Shown here: in pieces, positions 7,729 through 16,431 of the stretch
How the letters are laid out: each line of letters starts with the position of its first letter
Position numbering within the stretch: position 1 is the stretch's first letter
Source of the DNA: Bacteroides sp.
GTDB lineage: Bacteria > Bacteroidota > Bacteroidia > Bacteroidales > Bacteroidaceae
Reading direction: 5' to 3'
Length of the DNA stretch: 64,000 bases
Assembly: GCA_017472925.1 (NCBI GenBank)
Contig: JAFUNS010000025.1
Span: 24,416-88,415, forward strand
Position numbers and translations under genes: made by a program
Notes under the pieces: model-generated
Database searches by the model: none
The model's input: only the letters and a program-made list of their open reading frames with translations
What the model was told of the DNA's origin: nothing

Positions 7729-9642
7729 TCAAAACTCTACTTGTACACCGCCCATGAAAGTGGCTTTAGGCATGGGATAACCGCTCATCATTTCATATTG
7801 TTGGGCTAACAAGTTCTCGCCACGCATCCAAAGGCTTAGATGCTTGTTCACCGTATATGAGGCCTTTAGATTCCACAAGACAAAGTTTTCTTTCTCTTCG
7901 GGCGTGATTGATTTATATAATCCGTCTACATATTGAACACCTGTAGATACATTCCAAACCCCTTTGGTGTATGATATACCACCGTAGAGCTTATGCTCCG
8001 GGGAAGAGATAACCGGATTCTTCATGTGCAAATAGCTATAGTTTGCATCTATTATCCAATGTGGTGAAACTCGATAAGTAGCTTGTAACTCTACTCCATT
8101 GTTCTCAATCTTCCCGGTATTTACATTCATCATTCTACCGTCTACCGATGCAACTGTAATCATGTTATCGCCCTTCAAGTAAAACAAGTTGATGCCATAG
8201 TTCAACCGGTTATCAAACAATCGTTGCGAATAGCTTACTTCGTAATTCCAAATTCTTTCGGCTTCCAAATCGGGATTGGCCACGCCCCACATGAACATTT
8301 CACGGATAATGGGGTATCGGAAACCTTTGCTAACGGATAATTTTACCTCGGCATTCTTTGGTAAATGGATGGCAGCTCCCATTTGAGGAATCCATTCGGT
8401 TCCCGCTTGGTCGTGGTGGTCTAAACGAAAACCAGCATTCAAAGTAAGCCAAGCGGCCAGGTGTTGCCTGAAATCCACATATCCGGCTATCTCGTTTTGA
8501 TTCTTGTCGACTATTTCCTTTTGTTCTCCTTTCTTTTCACCAGATACAAACTTGTTCCAGGCCTTACCACCAAAGCGATACCAGTCAGCCCCTATCGTGG
8601 TGTGATTGCCCGAAAACAACTGGAAATTCTGATGCCACGAAAGACCCATCATCACATCATTGGAGTGGAAACGGTAGTCCAACGGATTTTCACCACCAAC
8701 GGCATTGTATCCGTCATTGATTTTATGTCGTCCCCAATTATAGAAAAAGGATAAAGTCCCCGAAGTTTTCTCGTAGGTATTATCCAATGAAACAGATGCC
8801 ATACCGCGAGTAATACGCTGATCGGCATCCTCTAACGGAGCAGATATAGCTCCAGGTTGAGAAGCCTTGAACTGCACCAAATTCACATCAGCCATAGTCT
8901 TCCAATGCGAAGACCATTCGTAGCCTAATTTTACATATCCACCGTATTGAGTGAACTCCATATTCTCTTGATGTCCATCCGTCTGATTGTATGAGCCACT
9001 GACAATACTTGTAAACTTTCCTTTACGCACTCTGTTTGTTATTTCGCTCTGAATTGTTTGGTAAGAGCCATAGCCTACATTGGCTTGCGTCTCTACTCCA
9101 TCGGTATCCATCTTTCGGGTTACAATGTTTATAACGCCTCCCATGGCATTCGAGCCATAGAGAACCGAAGCGGGACCTCGCAACACTTCTACCTTTCCGG
9201 CCATCATACCTTGACAAACATCGGCTACGGGATGTCCCATGATGCCTGCATATTGCGGATGTCCATCGACCAACACCATCAAGCGGGCACTATTGCCACC
9301 CATTCCACGAAGATTCATGCTACCCGCTGCACCTCCCGATACACCATACCCCATCATTCCACGGGAAGTGATAAACAATCCGGGGACTTGCTCGGTAAGC
9401 ATCGGCAGAAGGGAGGGAGTGTGCTGATGTTCAATTTTTTCGCGATGGAAGACAGAAATAGTCATAGGTAGATGACGCACATCCGCTCCATAGCGGGTAC
9501 CCGTAACTACCAATTCGTCCAATACCTGCAACTTGTTTAGTTGTAAACTATCTGTTTGTGCATTCACATTACTGATGGCCAAAAGGGCAACCGTAACGCA
9601 GAGAAGGCACTTTATGAAGCTTTTTCCCAATTTCATAGGCAT
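7729..9642 (-). CDS. TonB-dependent outer membrane receptor (BtuB/siderophore type)
   Basis: 637 residues, the usual length for a vitamin- or siderophore-type receptor and shorter than SusC proteins, which also carry an N-terminal carboxypeptidase-like domain absent here. A signal peptide covers about residues 1-28. The plug domain runs from LDELVVTGTRYGADVRHLPM to about residue 160 and includes VEVLRGPASVLYGSNAMGGV with the following INIVTRK, the classic plug signature. The rest is a 22-strand barrel with alternating hydrophobic strands, ending in GGVQVEF with terminal Phe, the signal for barrel assembly. Start may be the ATG at 9642 or 9636. A plug segment unusually rich in Gly and Met (SRGMMGYGVSGGAAGSMNLR) is visible. 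Substrate cannot be assigned; no metal or cobalamin gene or riboswitch lies next to it. Confidence 0.93.
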   Translation of the reverse strand: MPMKLGKSFIKCLLCVTVALLAISNVNAQTDSLQLNKLQVLDELVVTGTRYGADVRHLPMTISVFHREKIEHQHTPSLLPMLTEQVPGLFITSRGMMGYGVSGGAAGSMNLRGMGGNSARLMVLVDGHPQYAGIMGHPVADVCQGMMAGKVEVLRGPASVLYGSNAMGGVINIVTRKMDTDGVETQANVGYGSYQTIQSEITNRVRKGKFTSIVSGSYNQTDGHQENMEFTQYGGYVKLGYEWSSHWKTMADVNLVQFKASQPGAISAPLEDADQRITRGMASVSLDNTYEKTSGTLSFFYNWGRHKINDGYNAVGGENPLDYRFHSNDVMMGLSWHQNFQLFSGNHTTIGADWYRFGGKAWNKFVSGEKKGEQKEIVDKNQNEIAGYVDFRQHLAAWLTLNAGFRLDHHDQAGTEWIPQMGAAIHLPKNAEVKLSVSKGFRYPIIREMFMWGVANPDLEAERIWNYEVSYSQRLFDNRLNYGINLFYLKGDNMITVASVDGRMMNVNTGKIENNGVELQATYRVSPHWIIDANYSYLHMKNPVISSPEHKLYGGISYTKGVWNVSTGVQYVDGLYKSITPEEKENFVLWNLKASYTVNKHLSLWMRGENLLAQQYEMMSGYPMPKATFMGGVQVEF

Positions 9643-9675
9643 TCTATTTTCTCGAATAGTTCTTTATAAAATAGA

Positions 9676-9706
9676 CAAAGATACAATAAGATGGTTTAAT
9701 CACAAA
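9676..9706 (-). promoter_or_regulatory. Promoter of the TonB-dependent receptor gene
   Basis: On the minus strand TTTG at 9703-9706 and TATCTTTG at 9676-9683 are separated by 19 bases, fitting the Bacteroidales pattern TTTG-N19-21-TAnnTTTG. The box lies about 34 bases upstream of the start codon. Confidence 0.6.
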
Positions 9707-9781
9707 AACAAAAAGCATGCATAAGGACATGCCAAAGTACAAAAGTGACAAAGATATAATGGAATTTTCAACAAAAAACAC

Positions 9782-9789
9782 TAAGTTTG
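9782..9789 (+). promoter_or_regulatory. -7 promoter box ahead of ybeY
   Basis: TAAGTTTG matches TAnnTTTG and lies 23 bases before ATG 9813. It falls inside an upstream in-frame extension beginning at 9717, so it supports the shorter YbeY start. Confidence 0.5.
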
Positions 9790-9812
9790 CAAGGTATTTA
9801 AATCGCATCATT

Positions 9813-10223
9813 ATGATTACTTATCAGACAGAGGGTACTCGTATGCCCGATATTAAAAAGAGAGAAACCACCGAATGGATCAAGAAAGTAGCTGCTACTT
9901 ACGGGAAAAAGGTAGGCGAAATAGCGTACATCTTCTGTTCGGACGAGAAGATATTGGAAGTGAACCGTCAGTATCTGGAGCACGATTATTATACGGACAT
10001 CATAACCTTTGACTACACCGAGGGAAATCGCATCGGCGGAGATTTGTTTATCAGTCTTGATACCGTTCGTACCAATGCCGAACAATTCAACCAACCTTAT
10101 GAACGCGAGCTTTATCGGGTAATCATACACGGTATTCTACACCTTTGCGGCATTAACGACAAAGGTCCAGGCGAACGCGAAATTATGGAAGAAGCCGAAA
10201 ACAAAGCCTTGGAGATGCGGTAA
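9813..10223 (+). CDS. ybeY: Endoribonuclease YbeY (rRNA maturation factor)
   Basis: 136 residues from ATG 9813 (MITYQTEGTRMPDI). YbeY is a single-strand-specific metallo-endoribonuclease for 16S rRNA 3'-end maturation and late 70S quality control. The signature HGILHLCGIND (about 106-116) gives the two histidine ligands; the third position of the H-x3-H-x5-H motif is Asp here, as I recall for other Bacteroidetes. An open frame extends upstream to 9717, but a promoter box lies inside it and family length fits the shorter form. It is the first gene of the forward block and precedes mnmG by 29 bases. Confidence 0.92.
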   Translation: MITYQTEGTRMPDIKKRETTEWIKKVAATYGKKVGEIAYIFCSDEKILEVNRQYLEHDYYTDIITFDYTEGNRIGGDLFISLDTVRTNAEQFNQPYERELYRVIIHGILHLCGINDKGPGEREIMEEAENKALEMR

Positions 10224-10252
10224 AAATTGTACCGAAATAAAGAAATATATCA

Positions 10253-12124
10253 ATGGATTTTAAATACGATGTTATAGTTATAGGTGCCGGACATGCCGGA
10301 TGTGAAGCTGCTGCAGCCGCCGCCAATTTAGGCTCAAAAACTTGTCTTATCACCATGGATATGAATAAGATAGGTCAGATGAGCTGTAACCCTGCCGTAG
10401 GTGGGATTGCCAAAGGACAGATTGTCAGAGAGATAGATGCCTTGGGAGGATATATGGGCTTGGTAACCGATCGTACCGCCATTCAATTCCGTATGCTCAA
10501 CCGCTCGAAAGGACCGGCCATGTGGAGTCCTCGCGCCCAATGCGACAGAGGGAAATTCATTTGGGCCTGGCGAGAAATATTGGAGAACATCCCCAACTTA
10601 CATATTTGGCAAGACACCGTAGAAGAATTGTTGGTAAAGAACGGCGAAGTGGTAGGCCTCACTACTTGTTGGGGAGTAACTTTCCATGCAAAATGTATCG
10701 TACTTACCGCCGGTACTTTCCTTAACGGATTGATGCATATCGGGCCTAAAATGTTAGCCGGTGGCCGTTGCGCAGAACCCGCTTCTTACCATCTGACTGA
10801 ATCCATCGCCCGCCATGGTATCACCTACGGACGAATGAAAACCGGTACACCCGTTCGTATCGATGCCAAAAGTGTGCATTTTGAGCACATGGAGACACAA
10901 GATGGCGAGAATGATTTCCATCGTTTCTCATTCATCAGCGAGCCTAGAAAACTCAAGCAATTACAATGCTGGACGTGCTTTACCAACGAGGAATCGCACG
11001 AAGTGCTCCGCAAAGGGCTATCTGAATCTCCCCTATTCAACGGACAAATTCAGAGCATCGGCCCGCGCTATTGCCCCAGTATCGAAACCAAGATTGTGAC
11101 TTTCCCCGACAAGCCACAACATCAATTGTTCTTGGAGCCGGAAGGAGAAACAACACACGAATTATACTTGAACGGATTCTCTTCTTCGCTCCCAATGAAC
11201 ATACAAATAGAAGCGCTGAAGAAGATTCCGGCATTCAAGGATTTGGTAATCTATAGACCGGGATATGCCATTGAATACGATTATTTCGATCCTACCCAAT
11301 TGAAGCATACCCTGGAAACAAAAGCGGTGAAGAACCTCTTTATGGCCGGACAAGTAAACGGAACAACTGGATACGAAGAAGCGGGTGGACAGGGTATCAT
11401 TGCGGGTATCAATGCACACATCAATTGCCACGGAGGAGAGCCTTTCACTTTAGGTCGCGACGAGGCCTATATAGGTGTTCTTATCGACGATTTGGTTACT
11501 AAAGGTGTGGACGAACCTTACCGTATGTTTACTTCGCGTGCCGAATATCGCATTCTATTAAGACAAGACGATGCTGATATGCGCTTAACAGAAAAGGCGT
11601 ATAAACTGGGATTGGTAAAACAAGACCGTTACGAAAAACTTTGCAGCAAACGTGAAGCAATAAACGGTATCATTGAATTCGCCAAGAAGTTCTCCATTAA
11701 AGCTGCACTCATCAACGATGCTTTGGAAAAATTAGGAACCAATCCCCTATCACATGGATGTAAACTGATAGATTTAATTATTCGTCCACAAATCAACATC
11801 GAAAGCATTGCAGAATATATTCCTGCTTTCAAGGAATTGCTTAACAAGATAACCGACCGCAAGGAAGAAATAATAGAGGCCGCCGAAGTGCTAATCAAAT
11901 ACCAAGGCTATATAGACCGCGAACGAATGGTAGCCGACAAGATACATCGGCTGGAAAGCATCCGCATAAAAGGGAAATTTGACTATAACTCGTTGAACTC
12001 CCTTTCTACGGAAGCCCGTCAAAAACTAATAAAGATTGATCCAGAGACGTTGGCGCAAGCTAGTAGAATACCGGGCATTTCACCGAGCGACATCAATGTA
12101 TTGTTGGTCTTACTTGGCAGATAA
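10253..12124 (+). CDS. mnmG: tRNA uridine-5-carboxymethylaminomethyl modification enzyme MnmG (GidA)
   Basis: 623 residues, normal for MnmG. With MnmE it installs the carboxymethylaminomethyl group on U34 of certain tRNAs, using FAD, NADH, 5,10-methylenetetrahydrofolate and glycine. The FAD-binding Rossmann motif GAGHAGCEAA is at residue 11. The family signatures CNPAVGGIAKGQIVREIDAL and GPRYCPSIETK are present, as is the C-terminal region with TDRKEEIIEAAEVLIKYQGY, which contributes to tRNA and MnmE contact. It follows ybeY closely and likely shares its transcript. A perfect parS palindrome lies seven bases after the stop codon, fitting the common position of gidA near chromosome origins. 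Confidence 0.97.
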   Translation: MDFKYDVIVIGAGHAGCEAAAAAANLGSKTCLITMDMNKIGQMSCNPAVGGIAKGQIVREIDALGGYMGLVTDRTAIQFRMLNRSKGPAMWSPRAQCDRGKFIWAWREILENIPNLHIWQDTVEELLVKNGEVVGLTTCWGVTFHAKCIVLTAGTFLNGLMHIGPKMLAGGRCAEPASYHLTESIARHGITYGRMKTGTPVRIDAKSVHFEHMETQDGENDFHRFSFISEPRKLKQLQCWTCFTNEESHEVLRKGLSESPLFNGQIQSIGPRYCPSIETKIVTFPDKPQHQLFLEPEGETTHELYLNGFSSSLPMNIQIEALKKIPAFKDLVIYRPGYAIEYDYFDPTQLKHTLETKAVKNLFMAGQVNGTTGYEEAGGQGIIAGINAHINCHGGEPFTLGRDEAYIGVLIDDLVTKGVDEPYRMFTSRAEYRILLRQDDADMRLTEKAYKLGLVKQDRYEKLCSKREAINGIIEFAKKFSIKAALINDALEKLGTNPLSHGCKLIDLIIRPQINIESIAEYIPAFKELLNKITDRKEEIIEAAEVLIKYQGYIDRERMVADKIHRLESIRIKGKFDYNSLNSLSTEARQKLIKIDPETLAQASRIPGISPSDINVLLVLLGR

Positions 12125-12131
12125 GCTTGAA

Positions 12132-12147
12132 TGTTTCACGTGAAACA
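12132..12147. promoter_or_regulatory. parS centromere site (ParB-binding palindrome)
   Basis: TGTTTCACGTGAAACA is a perfect 16-bp palindrome identical to the canonical chromosomal parS bound by ParB/Spo0J. It lies between mnmG and apt. Chromosomal parS sites cluster near the replication origin, so this places the window in the origin-proximal part of the chromosome by inference. No parA, parB, dnaA or DnaA-box cluster is visible in the window. Confidence 0.9.
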
Positions 12148-12181
12148 AATCGTTTAATACTTTAACAATAAATCACTGGTT

Positions 12182-12706
12182 ATGAACAAAGAACTTTTAT
12201 TGGCTAATTTAAGAGAAATACCTAACTTCCCCATTCCAGGTATCCTATTCTATGATGTTACCACATTATTCAAGAACGCAGAATGCTTAGAAGAAATACT
12301 GAACAGCCTGTATGAATTATACAAGGACAAAGGTATTACTAAGGTAGTAGGTATTGAATCAAGAGGTTTTATATTGGGTGCTGCATTAGCCATTAAACTA
12401 AACGCAGGATTCGTAATGGCAAGAAAACCTGGGAAACTTCCAGCCGAAACCATCGAAGAAACATACACCAAGGAATATGGTGTTGATTCAATCCAAATCC
12501 ACAAAGATGCCATTTCAAAAGACGACGTGGTATTATTACACGACGATCTCTTAGCTACAGGCGGCACGATGGCAGCAGCGCATAGATTGGTACAAAAATG
12601 TGGAGCTAAAGAAACATTCATCAACTTCATTATTGAATTGGACGAATTGAACGGTAGAAAAGCTTTCCCAGAAAATACTGAAATCACTTCGCTTATTGTG
12701 AAATAA
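12182..12706 (+). CDS. apt: Adenine phosphoribosyltransferase
   Basis: 174 residues. Converts adenine and PRPP to AMP in purine salvage in the cytoplasm. The start MNKELLLANLREIPNFPIPG and the segment GIESRGFILGAALA are typical of the family. The PRPP loop is VVLLHDDLLATGGTM (about 118-132), with the two acidic residues and TGGT that bind the ribose 5-phosphate. The base-proximal RKPGKLPAETIEETYTKEYG is also conserved. It lies 57 bases after mnmG, with the parS site between, and seven bases ahead of uvrC. Confidence 0.96.
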   Translation: MNKELLLANLREIPNFPIPGILFYDVTTLFKNAECLEEILNSLYELYKDKGITKVVGIESRGFILGAALAIKLNAGFVMARKPGKLPAETIEETYTKEYGVDSIQIHKDAISKDDVVLLHDDLLATGGTMAAAHRLVQKCGAKETFINFIIELDELNGRKAFPENTEITSLIVK

Positions 12707-12713
12707 GAAGAAA

Positions 12714-14528
12714 ATGGCTGAATCCAACGTATCCAATCACATAAAAGGGATTGTTCCAAACCTCCCGGAGACACCAGGCATTTATCAATACTTGAATGCC
12801 GAAGGAACCATCATATACGTTGGAAAGGCTAAAAATCTAAAACGAAGAGTATCTTCATATTTCAACAGGGAACATCCGAATGGAAAGACTCGAATACTTG
12901 TCAGCAAAATAGCGGACATCAAATACATTGTGGTAAAGACCGAGGAAGATGCACTCCTATTGGAAAACAACCTTATTAAGAAATACAAACCTCGCTACAA
13001 TGTTTTGCTAAAGGACGACAAGAGCTATCCTTCCATTTGTGTAAGCAATGAATATTACCCCAGGGTATTCAAGACACGAAACATAATTCACGATGGATCC
13101 AACTATTATGGTCCATATAGCCATGTGCCCTCCATGAATGCCTTATTGGAGTTGATTAACAAATTATACCCTTTACGAAGATGCAGACATAGTCTAACTC
13201 CAGAAAACATTCGAGGGGGCAAATTTGATATTTGTCTGGAATACCACATCAAGAATTGTAAAGGTCCCTGCATTGGGAAACAATCTCACGAAGATTATAT
13301 GAAAGACATACAAGAAGTGAAAAGTATCCTAAAAGGTGACACACAAATTGTATGCGATTTATTGAAGGATGAAATGAAAGCATTAGCCATGGAAATGCGA
13401 TTCGAAGAAGCACAGGCCATCAAAGAAAAGTATGATTTAATCGAGAATTATCGCGCAAAGAGTGAGGTTGTAAACAGATTTATTCATAATGTGGATGTAT
13501 TCTCTATAGAAATGGATGATAATACGGGATACATCAATTACTTACACATCACCAATGGATGCATCAATCAAGCCTTTACATTTGAATATAAAAAGCGATT
13601 AAATGAGACCAAAGAGGAACTCCTTCAATTAGGAATCGTTGAAATGAGGGAAAGGTATAAGAGCAATTCACGCGAAATAATCGTGCCTTTCGAGTTGGAT
13701 ATGGAATTAAACAACGTTACATTCACAATACCTCAACGTGGCGAAAAGAAGCATCTATTGGGACTATCCATCTTAAATGTAAAGCAATACAAGGCAGACA
13801 GAATGAAACAGGCCGACAAACTTAACCCAGAACAAAAGAAAACAAGGATACTGAAAGAAATACAAGAACAACTGCACATGACAAAAATGCCCGTACACAT
13901 CGAATGTTTTGACAATTCAAACATATCGGGAAGTGATGCTGTAGCAGCATGTGTAGTATTCAAAATGGGCAAGCCCAGCAAAAAAGATTATAGAAAATTC
14001 AACATCAAAACCGTGGAAGGGCCTGACGATTATGCTTCGATGAAAGAGGTGGTAAGAAGGCGATACACCAGGGCCATAGAAGAAGGTACACCCCTACCTG
14101 ATTTAATTATAACCGACGGTGGAAAGGGACAAATGGAAGTGGTGCGGCAAGTTATAGAAGATGAGCTGCACTTGAACATTCCTATTGCGGGATTGGCAAA
14201 AGACAACAAACACCGTACATCGGAATTGCTTTATGGATTCCCTCCACTTACTATTGGCGTAAAACAAAGTACACCGTTGTTCCATTTATTGGAAAACATA
14301 CAGAATGAAGTACACCGTTTTGCCATCACATTCCATAGAGACAAACGAAGCAAGAGCCAAATTTCATCGGTATTGGACAACATTAAAGGAGTAGGTGAAA
14401 AGCGAAAGGCTGAGCTATTGAAAACATTTAAAAGCGTTGCCCGTATCAAACAGGCATCATTGGAAGAGATAGCAGCCATAGTGGGAGAAACTGTTGCTAA
14501 AAATATCAAAGAAAAACTCCAAGAATAA
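12714..14528 (+). CDS. uvrC: UvrABC excision nuclease subunit C
   Basis: 604 residues. UvrC makes both incisions in nucleotide excision repair after UvrA2B marks the lesion. The N-terminal GIY-YIG nuclease (TPGIYQYLNAEGTIIYVGKA, about 21-40) makes the 3' cut. A UVR UvrB-contact motif is visible around residue 215 (MKALAMEMRFEEAQAIKEKY). The RNase H-like domain with HIECFDNSNISGSDAV and LIITDGGKGQM carries the acidic residues for the 5' cut. The C-terminus ends in helix-hairpin-helix repeats (IKGVGEKRKAELLKTFKSV). It follows apt by seven bases and precedes dtd by 23 bases. Confidence 0.97.
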   Translation: MAESNVSNHIKGIVPNLPETPGIYQYLNAEGTIIYVGKAKNLKRRVSSYFNREHPNGKTRILVSKIADIKYIVVKTEEDALLLENNLIKKYKPRYNVLLKDDKSYPSICVSNEYYPRVFKTRNIIHDGSNYYGPYSHVPSMNALLELINKLYPLRRCRHSLTPENIRGGKFDICLEYHIKNCKGPCIGKQSHEDYMKDIQEVKSILKGDTQIVCDLLKDEMKALAMEMRFEEAQAIKEKYDLIENYRAKSEVVNRFIHNVDVFSIEMDDNTGYINYLHITNGCINQAFTFEYKKRLNETKEELLQLGIVEMRERYKSNSREIIVPFELDMELNNVTFTIPQRGEKKHLLGLSILNVKQYKADRMKQADKLNPEQKKTRILKEIQEQLHMTKMPVHIECFDNSNISGSDAVAACVVFKMGKPSKKDYRKFNIKTVEGPDDYASMKEVVRRRYTRAIEEGTPLPDLIITDGGKGQMEVVRQVIEDELHLNIPIAGLAKDNKHRTSELLYGFPPLTIGVKQSTPLFHLLENIQNEVHRFAITFHRDKRSKSQISSVLDNIKGVGEKRKAELLKTFKSVARIKQASLEEIAAIVGETVAKNIKEKLQE

Positions 14529-14539
14529 AGGATATTTCC

Positions 14540-14547
14540 TACCTTTG
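14540..14547 (+). promoter_or_regulatory. Possible -7 box directly ahead of dtd
   Basis: TACCTTTG fits TAnnTTTG and ends four bases before the dtd ATG at 14552. If used, transcription would start at or almost at the start codon, giving a leaderless mRNA. It may be a chance match within the operon. Confidence 0.35.
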
Positions 14548-14551
14548 TAAC

Positions 14552-15004
14552 ATGAGAATAGTAATACAACGAGTGAGTCACGCTTCAGTTACCATTAACG
14601 GAGTATGCAAGTCGGCCATAAAGGAAGGCTTTATGATATTAGTAGGTATAGAAGAAGCTGATAATCAAGAGGATGCCGATTGGCTAAGCAAGAAGGTCAT
14701 TAATCTTAGAGTATTTGATGACGAAAACGGAGTGATGAACAAATCCATATTGGAAGCAGACGGTAACATATTAGTTATCAGTCAGTTTACGCTTCACGCA
14801 TCCTATAAGAAAGGAAACCGTCCATCATATATTCATGCTGCACGCCCTGAAACAGCCATTCCTCTATACGAATACTTTTGCAAAAAATTAAGCGAAGGAC
14901 TCGGAAAAGAAGTAGGTACAGGGGAGTTTGGAGCAGACATGAAAGTAGAATTACTGAACAATGGTCCTGTAACCATTTGTATGGACTCTAAAAACAAAGA
15001 ATAA
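14552..15004 (+). CDS. dtd: D-aminoacyl-tRNA deacylase
   Basis: 150 residues. Hydrolyses D-aminoacyl-tRNAs (and glycyl-tRNAAla) to prevent D-amino acids entering protein. The two family signatures are present: SQFTLHASYKKGNRPSY (about 79-95), and the Gly-cisPro motif in NNGPVTICMDS (about 135-145), which gives chiral selection. The start MRIVIQRVSHASVTING is the usual DTD N-terminus. The stop codon overlaps the start of the next gene by one base (TAATG), a sign of coupled translation. Confidence 0.96.
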   Translation: MRIVIQRVSHASVTINGVCKSAIKEGFMILVGIEEADNQEDADWLSKKVINLRVFDDENGVMNKSILEADGNILVISQFTLHASYKKGNRPSYIHAARPETAIPLYEYFCKKLSEGLGKEVGTGEFGADMKVELLNNGPVTICMDSKNKE

Positions 15005-15324
15005 TGACGATAGAAGAAGCCCAAAAACAAGTAGACGAATGGATAAAAACCTACGGGGTGCGCTACTTTAGCGAACTCACCAATATGGCTGTACTGACCG
15101 AAGAGGTAGGTGAACTGGCACGGATCATGGCAAGAACCTATGGCGACCAATCGTTTAAAGCTGGAGAAAAGCATGATTTAGGCGATGAAATGGCCGATAT
15201 TTTATGGGTACTTATCTGTTTGGCCAATCAAACAGGAGTCAATTTGACGGAAGCTTTTCAAAAGAACTTGGAAAAGAAAACATCAAGAGATAAAGAAAGA
15301 CATAAAAACAATCCCAAACTATAA
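15004..15324 (+). CDS. MazG-like nucleotide pyrophosphohydrolase
   Basis: 106 residues with a single MazG-like all-alpha domain. The Mg2+-binding signatures EEVGEL (about residues 39-44) and DEMADILW (about 62-69) are intact, so the enzyme should cleave nucleoside triphosphates to monophosphate and pyrophosphate. The size is that of the small house-cleaning members (about 100-110 aa), not the two-domain MazG of E. coli. Substrate preference, for example dCTP analogues or damaged dNTPs, cannot be told. Start overlaps the dtd stop; deoC follows three bases later. A tight dtd-mazG-deoC arrangement fits a nucleotide clean-up and salvage grouping. Confidence 0.88.
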   Translation: MTIEEAQKQVDEWIKTYGVRYFSELTNMAVLTEEVGELARIMARTYGDQSFKAGEKHDLGDEMADILWVLICLANQTGVNLTEAFQKNLEKKTSRDKERHKNNPKL

Positions 15325-15327
15325 GAT

Positions 15328-16266
15328 ATGGAACATACTCACGATTGTAATTGTGGCCATGAGCATCACGACCACGAAGAAATGCAGAGCAAATATACCC
15401 TTGCGCTCAGTAAATACAATACCCATCTTCATGACGATGAGATAATGGAGAAGGTCAATCAACTCATCAGCAAACATATCGATGAAAACAACACTTTAGA
15501 AGTAAAAAAGCGTTTGTTCAACTGCATTGACCTCACCACCCTAAAGTGTACAGACACCGAAGAAAGCGTCATGAAATTTACTGAAAAGGTGAATGAATTG
15601 GCTGACAAATATCCTGATTTGGAAAATGTGGCTGCCATTTGTGTATATCCGAATATGGCAGAAATTGTGAACGATACACTGGAAGCTGATCATGTCAATA
15701 TCGCTTGCGTATCGGGCGGTTTTCCCTCATCACAAACTTTCATGGAAGTAAAAGTAGCCGAAACAGCTATGGCGCTTCATACAGGAGCCGATGAAATAGA
15801 CATAGTGCTACCTGTTGGCAAATTCCTTTGCGGGGATTATGAAGGGATGTGCGATGAAATCGAGGAATTAAAGGATATTTGCGGCGAAAAGCCACTGAAA
15901 GTAATACTAGAAACAGGAGTACTCAGAAGCGCATCAAACATCAAGAAAGCAGCTATTCTCGCTATGTATTCGGGAGCTGACTTTATCAAAACATCTACAG
16001 GAAAAGAAAGCATTTCGGCTACTCCAGAAGCTGCATTGGTTATGTGTGAAGCCATTCGTGACTATTACAAGGAAACTGGAAGAAAAGTGGGATTCAAAGC
16101 AGCTGGTGGTATAGACAATGTTCAAAAGGCACTCGCCTACTATACCATTGTTAAAGAGACATTAGGAGAAGAATGGCTGAATAACAAGCTATTCCGTATA
16201 GGTACCAGCCGATTAGCCAACTCACTATTGACAGAAATCCTTGGAGAAGAAGTAAAAGTCTTCTAA
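15328..16266 (+). CDS. deoC: Deoxyribose-phosphate aldolase with His-rich N-terminal extension
   Basis: 312 residues. Cleaves 2-deoxyribose 5-phosphate to acetaldehyde and glyceraldehyde 3-phosphate in deoxynucleoside catabolism. The Schiff-base lysine lies in FIKTSTGK (about K221) and the proton-relay lysine in FKAAGGID (about K257). The early part has LFNCIDLTTLKCTDTEESVM, typical of the family's long form. Unusually, the first 18 residues (MEHTHDCNCGHEHHDHEE) contain six His, two Cys and several acidic residues, looking like a metal-binding tail. The ATG at 15328 comes just after the mazG-like stop; an alternative start is Met19, which would remove the tail. Without the tail the length of 294 is normal. 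Confidence 0.93.
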   Translation: MEHTHDCNCGHEHHDHEEMQSKYTLALSKYNTHLHDDEIMEKVNQLISKHIDENNTLEVKKRLFNCIDLTTLKCTDTEESVMKFTEKVNELADKYPDLENVAAICVYPNMAEIVNDTLEADHVNIACVSGGFPSSQTFMEVKVAETAMALHTGADEIDIVLPVGKFLCGDYEGMCDEIEELKDICGEKPLKVILETGVLRSASNIKKAAILAMYSGADFIKTSTGKESISATPEAALVMCEAIRDYYKETGRKVGFKAAGGIDNVQKALAYYTIVKETLGEEWLNNKLFRIGTSRLANSLLTEILGEEVKVF

Positions 16267-16288
16267 ATAGAGGGAATAATAAGAAGAA

Positions 16289-16316
16289 AGTGGGTGTGTC
16301 GAAATGCACATCCACT
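16289..16316. repeat. Small satellite hairpin AGTGGGTG/CACATCCACT
   Basis: A 28-base hairpin directly left of the 16321-16408 repeat. Its reverse complement closely matches the hairpin at 25763-25790, which lies at the right side of another copy, so it looks like part of the same composite element in the opposite orientation. Confidence 0.55.
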
Positions 16317-16320
16317 ATTT

Positions 16321-16408
16321 TTTAGGCACGGATTACACGGATTAACACGGTTTTTAGTGTATGTTTACATTAAATTTATCCGTGCAATCCGTGTAACCCG
16401 TGCCTAAA
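16321..16408. repeat. GGCACGGATTACACGGATT hairpin repeat, copy 1
   Basis: Left arm 16321-16343 begins TTTAGGCACGGATTACACGG. Right arm 16386-16408 is its near-perfect reverse complement, ending CCCGTGCCTAAA. The spacer contains the shared TGTATGTTTACAT segment. It lies between convergent deoC and the prenyl synthase gene, so it could act as a bidirectional terminator. Confidence 0.85.
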
Positions 16409-16431
16409 ATACATTTATGACACACATCCTT

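Noticed and set aside
9717-9812. Longer YbeY starting at 9717
   Set aside because: A promoter box at 9782-9789 lies inside the extension and the extra residues have no counterpart in the family.
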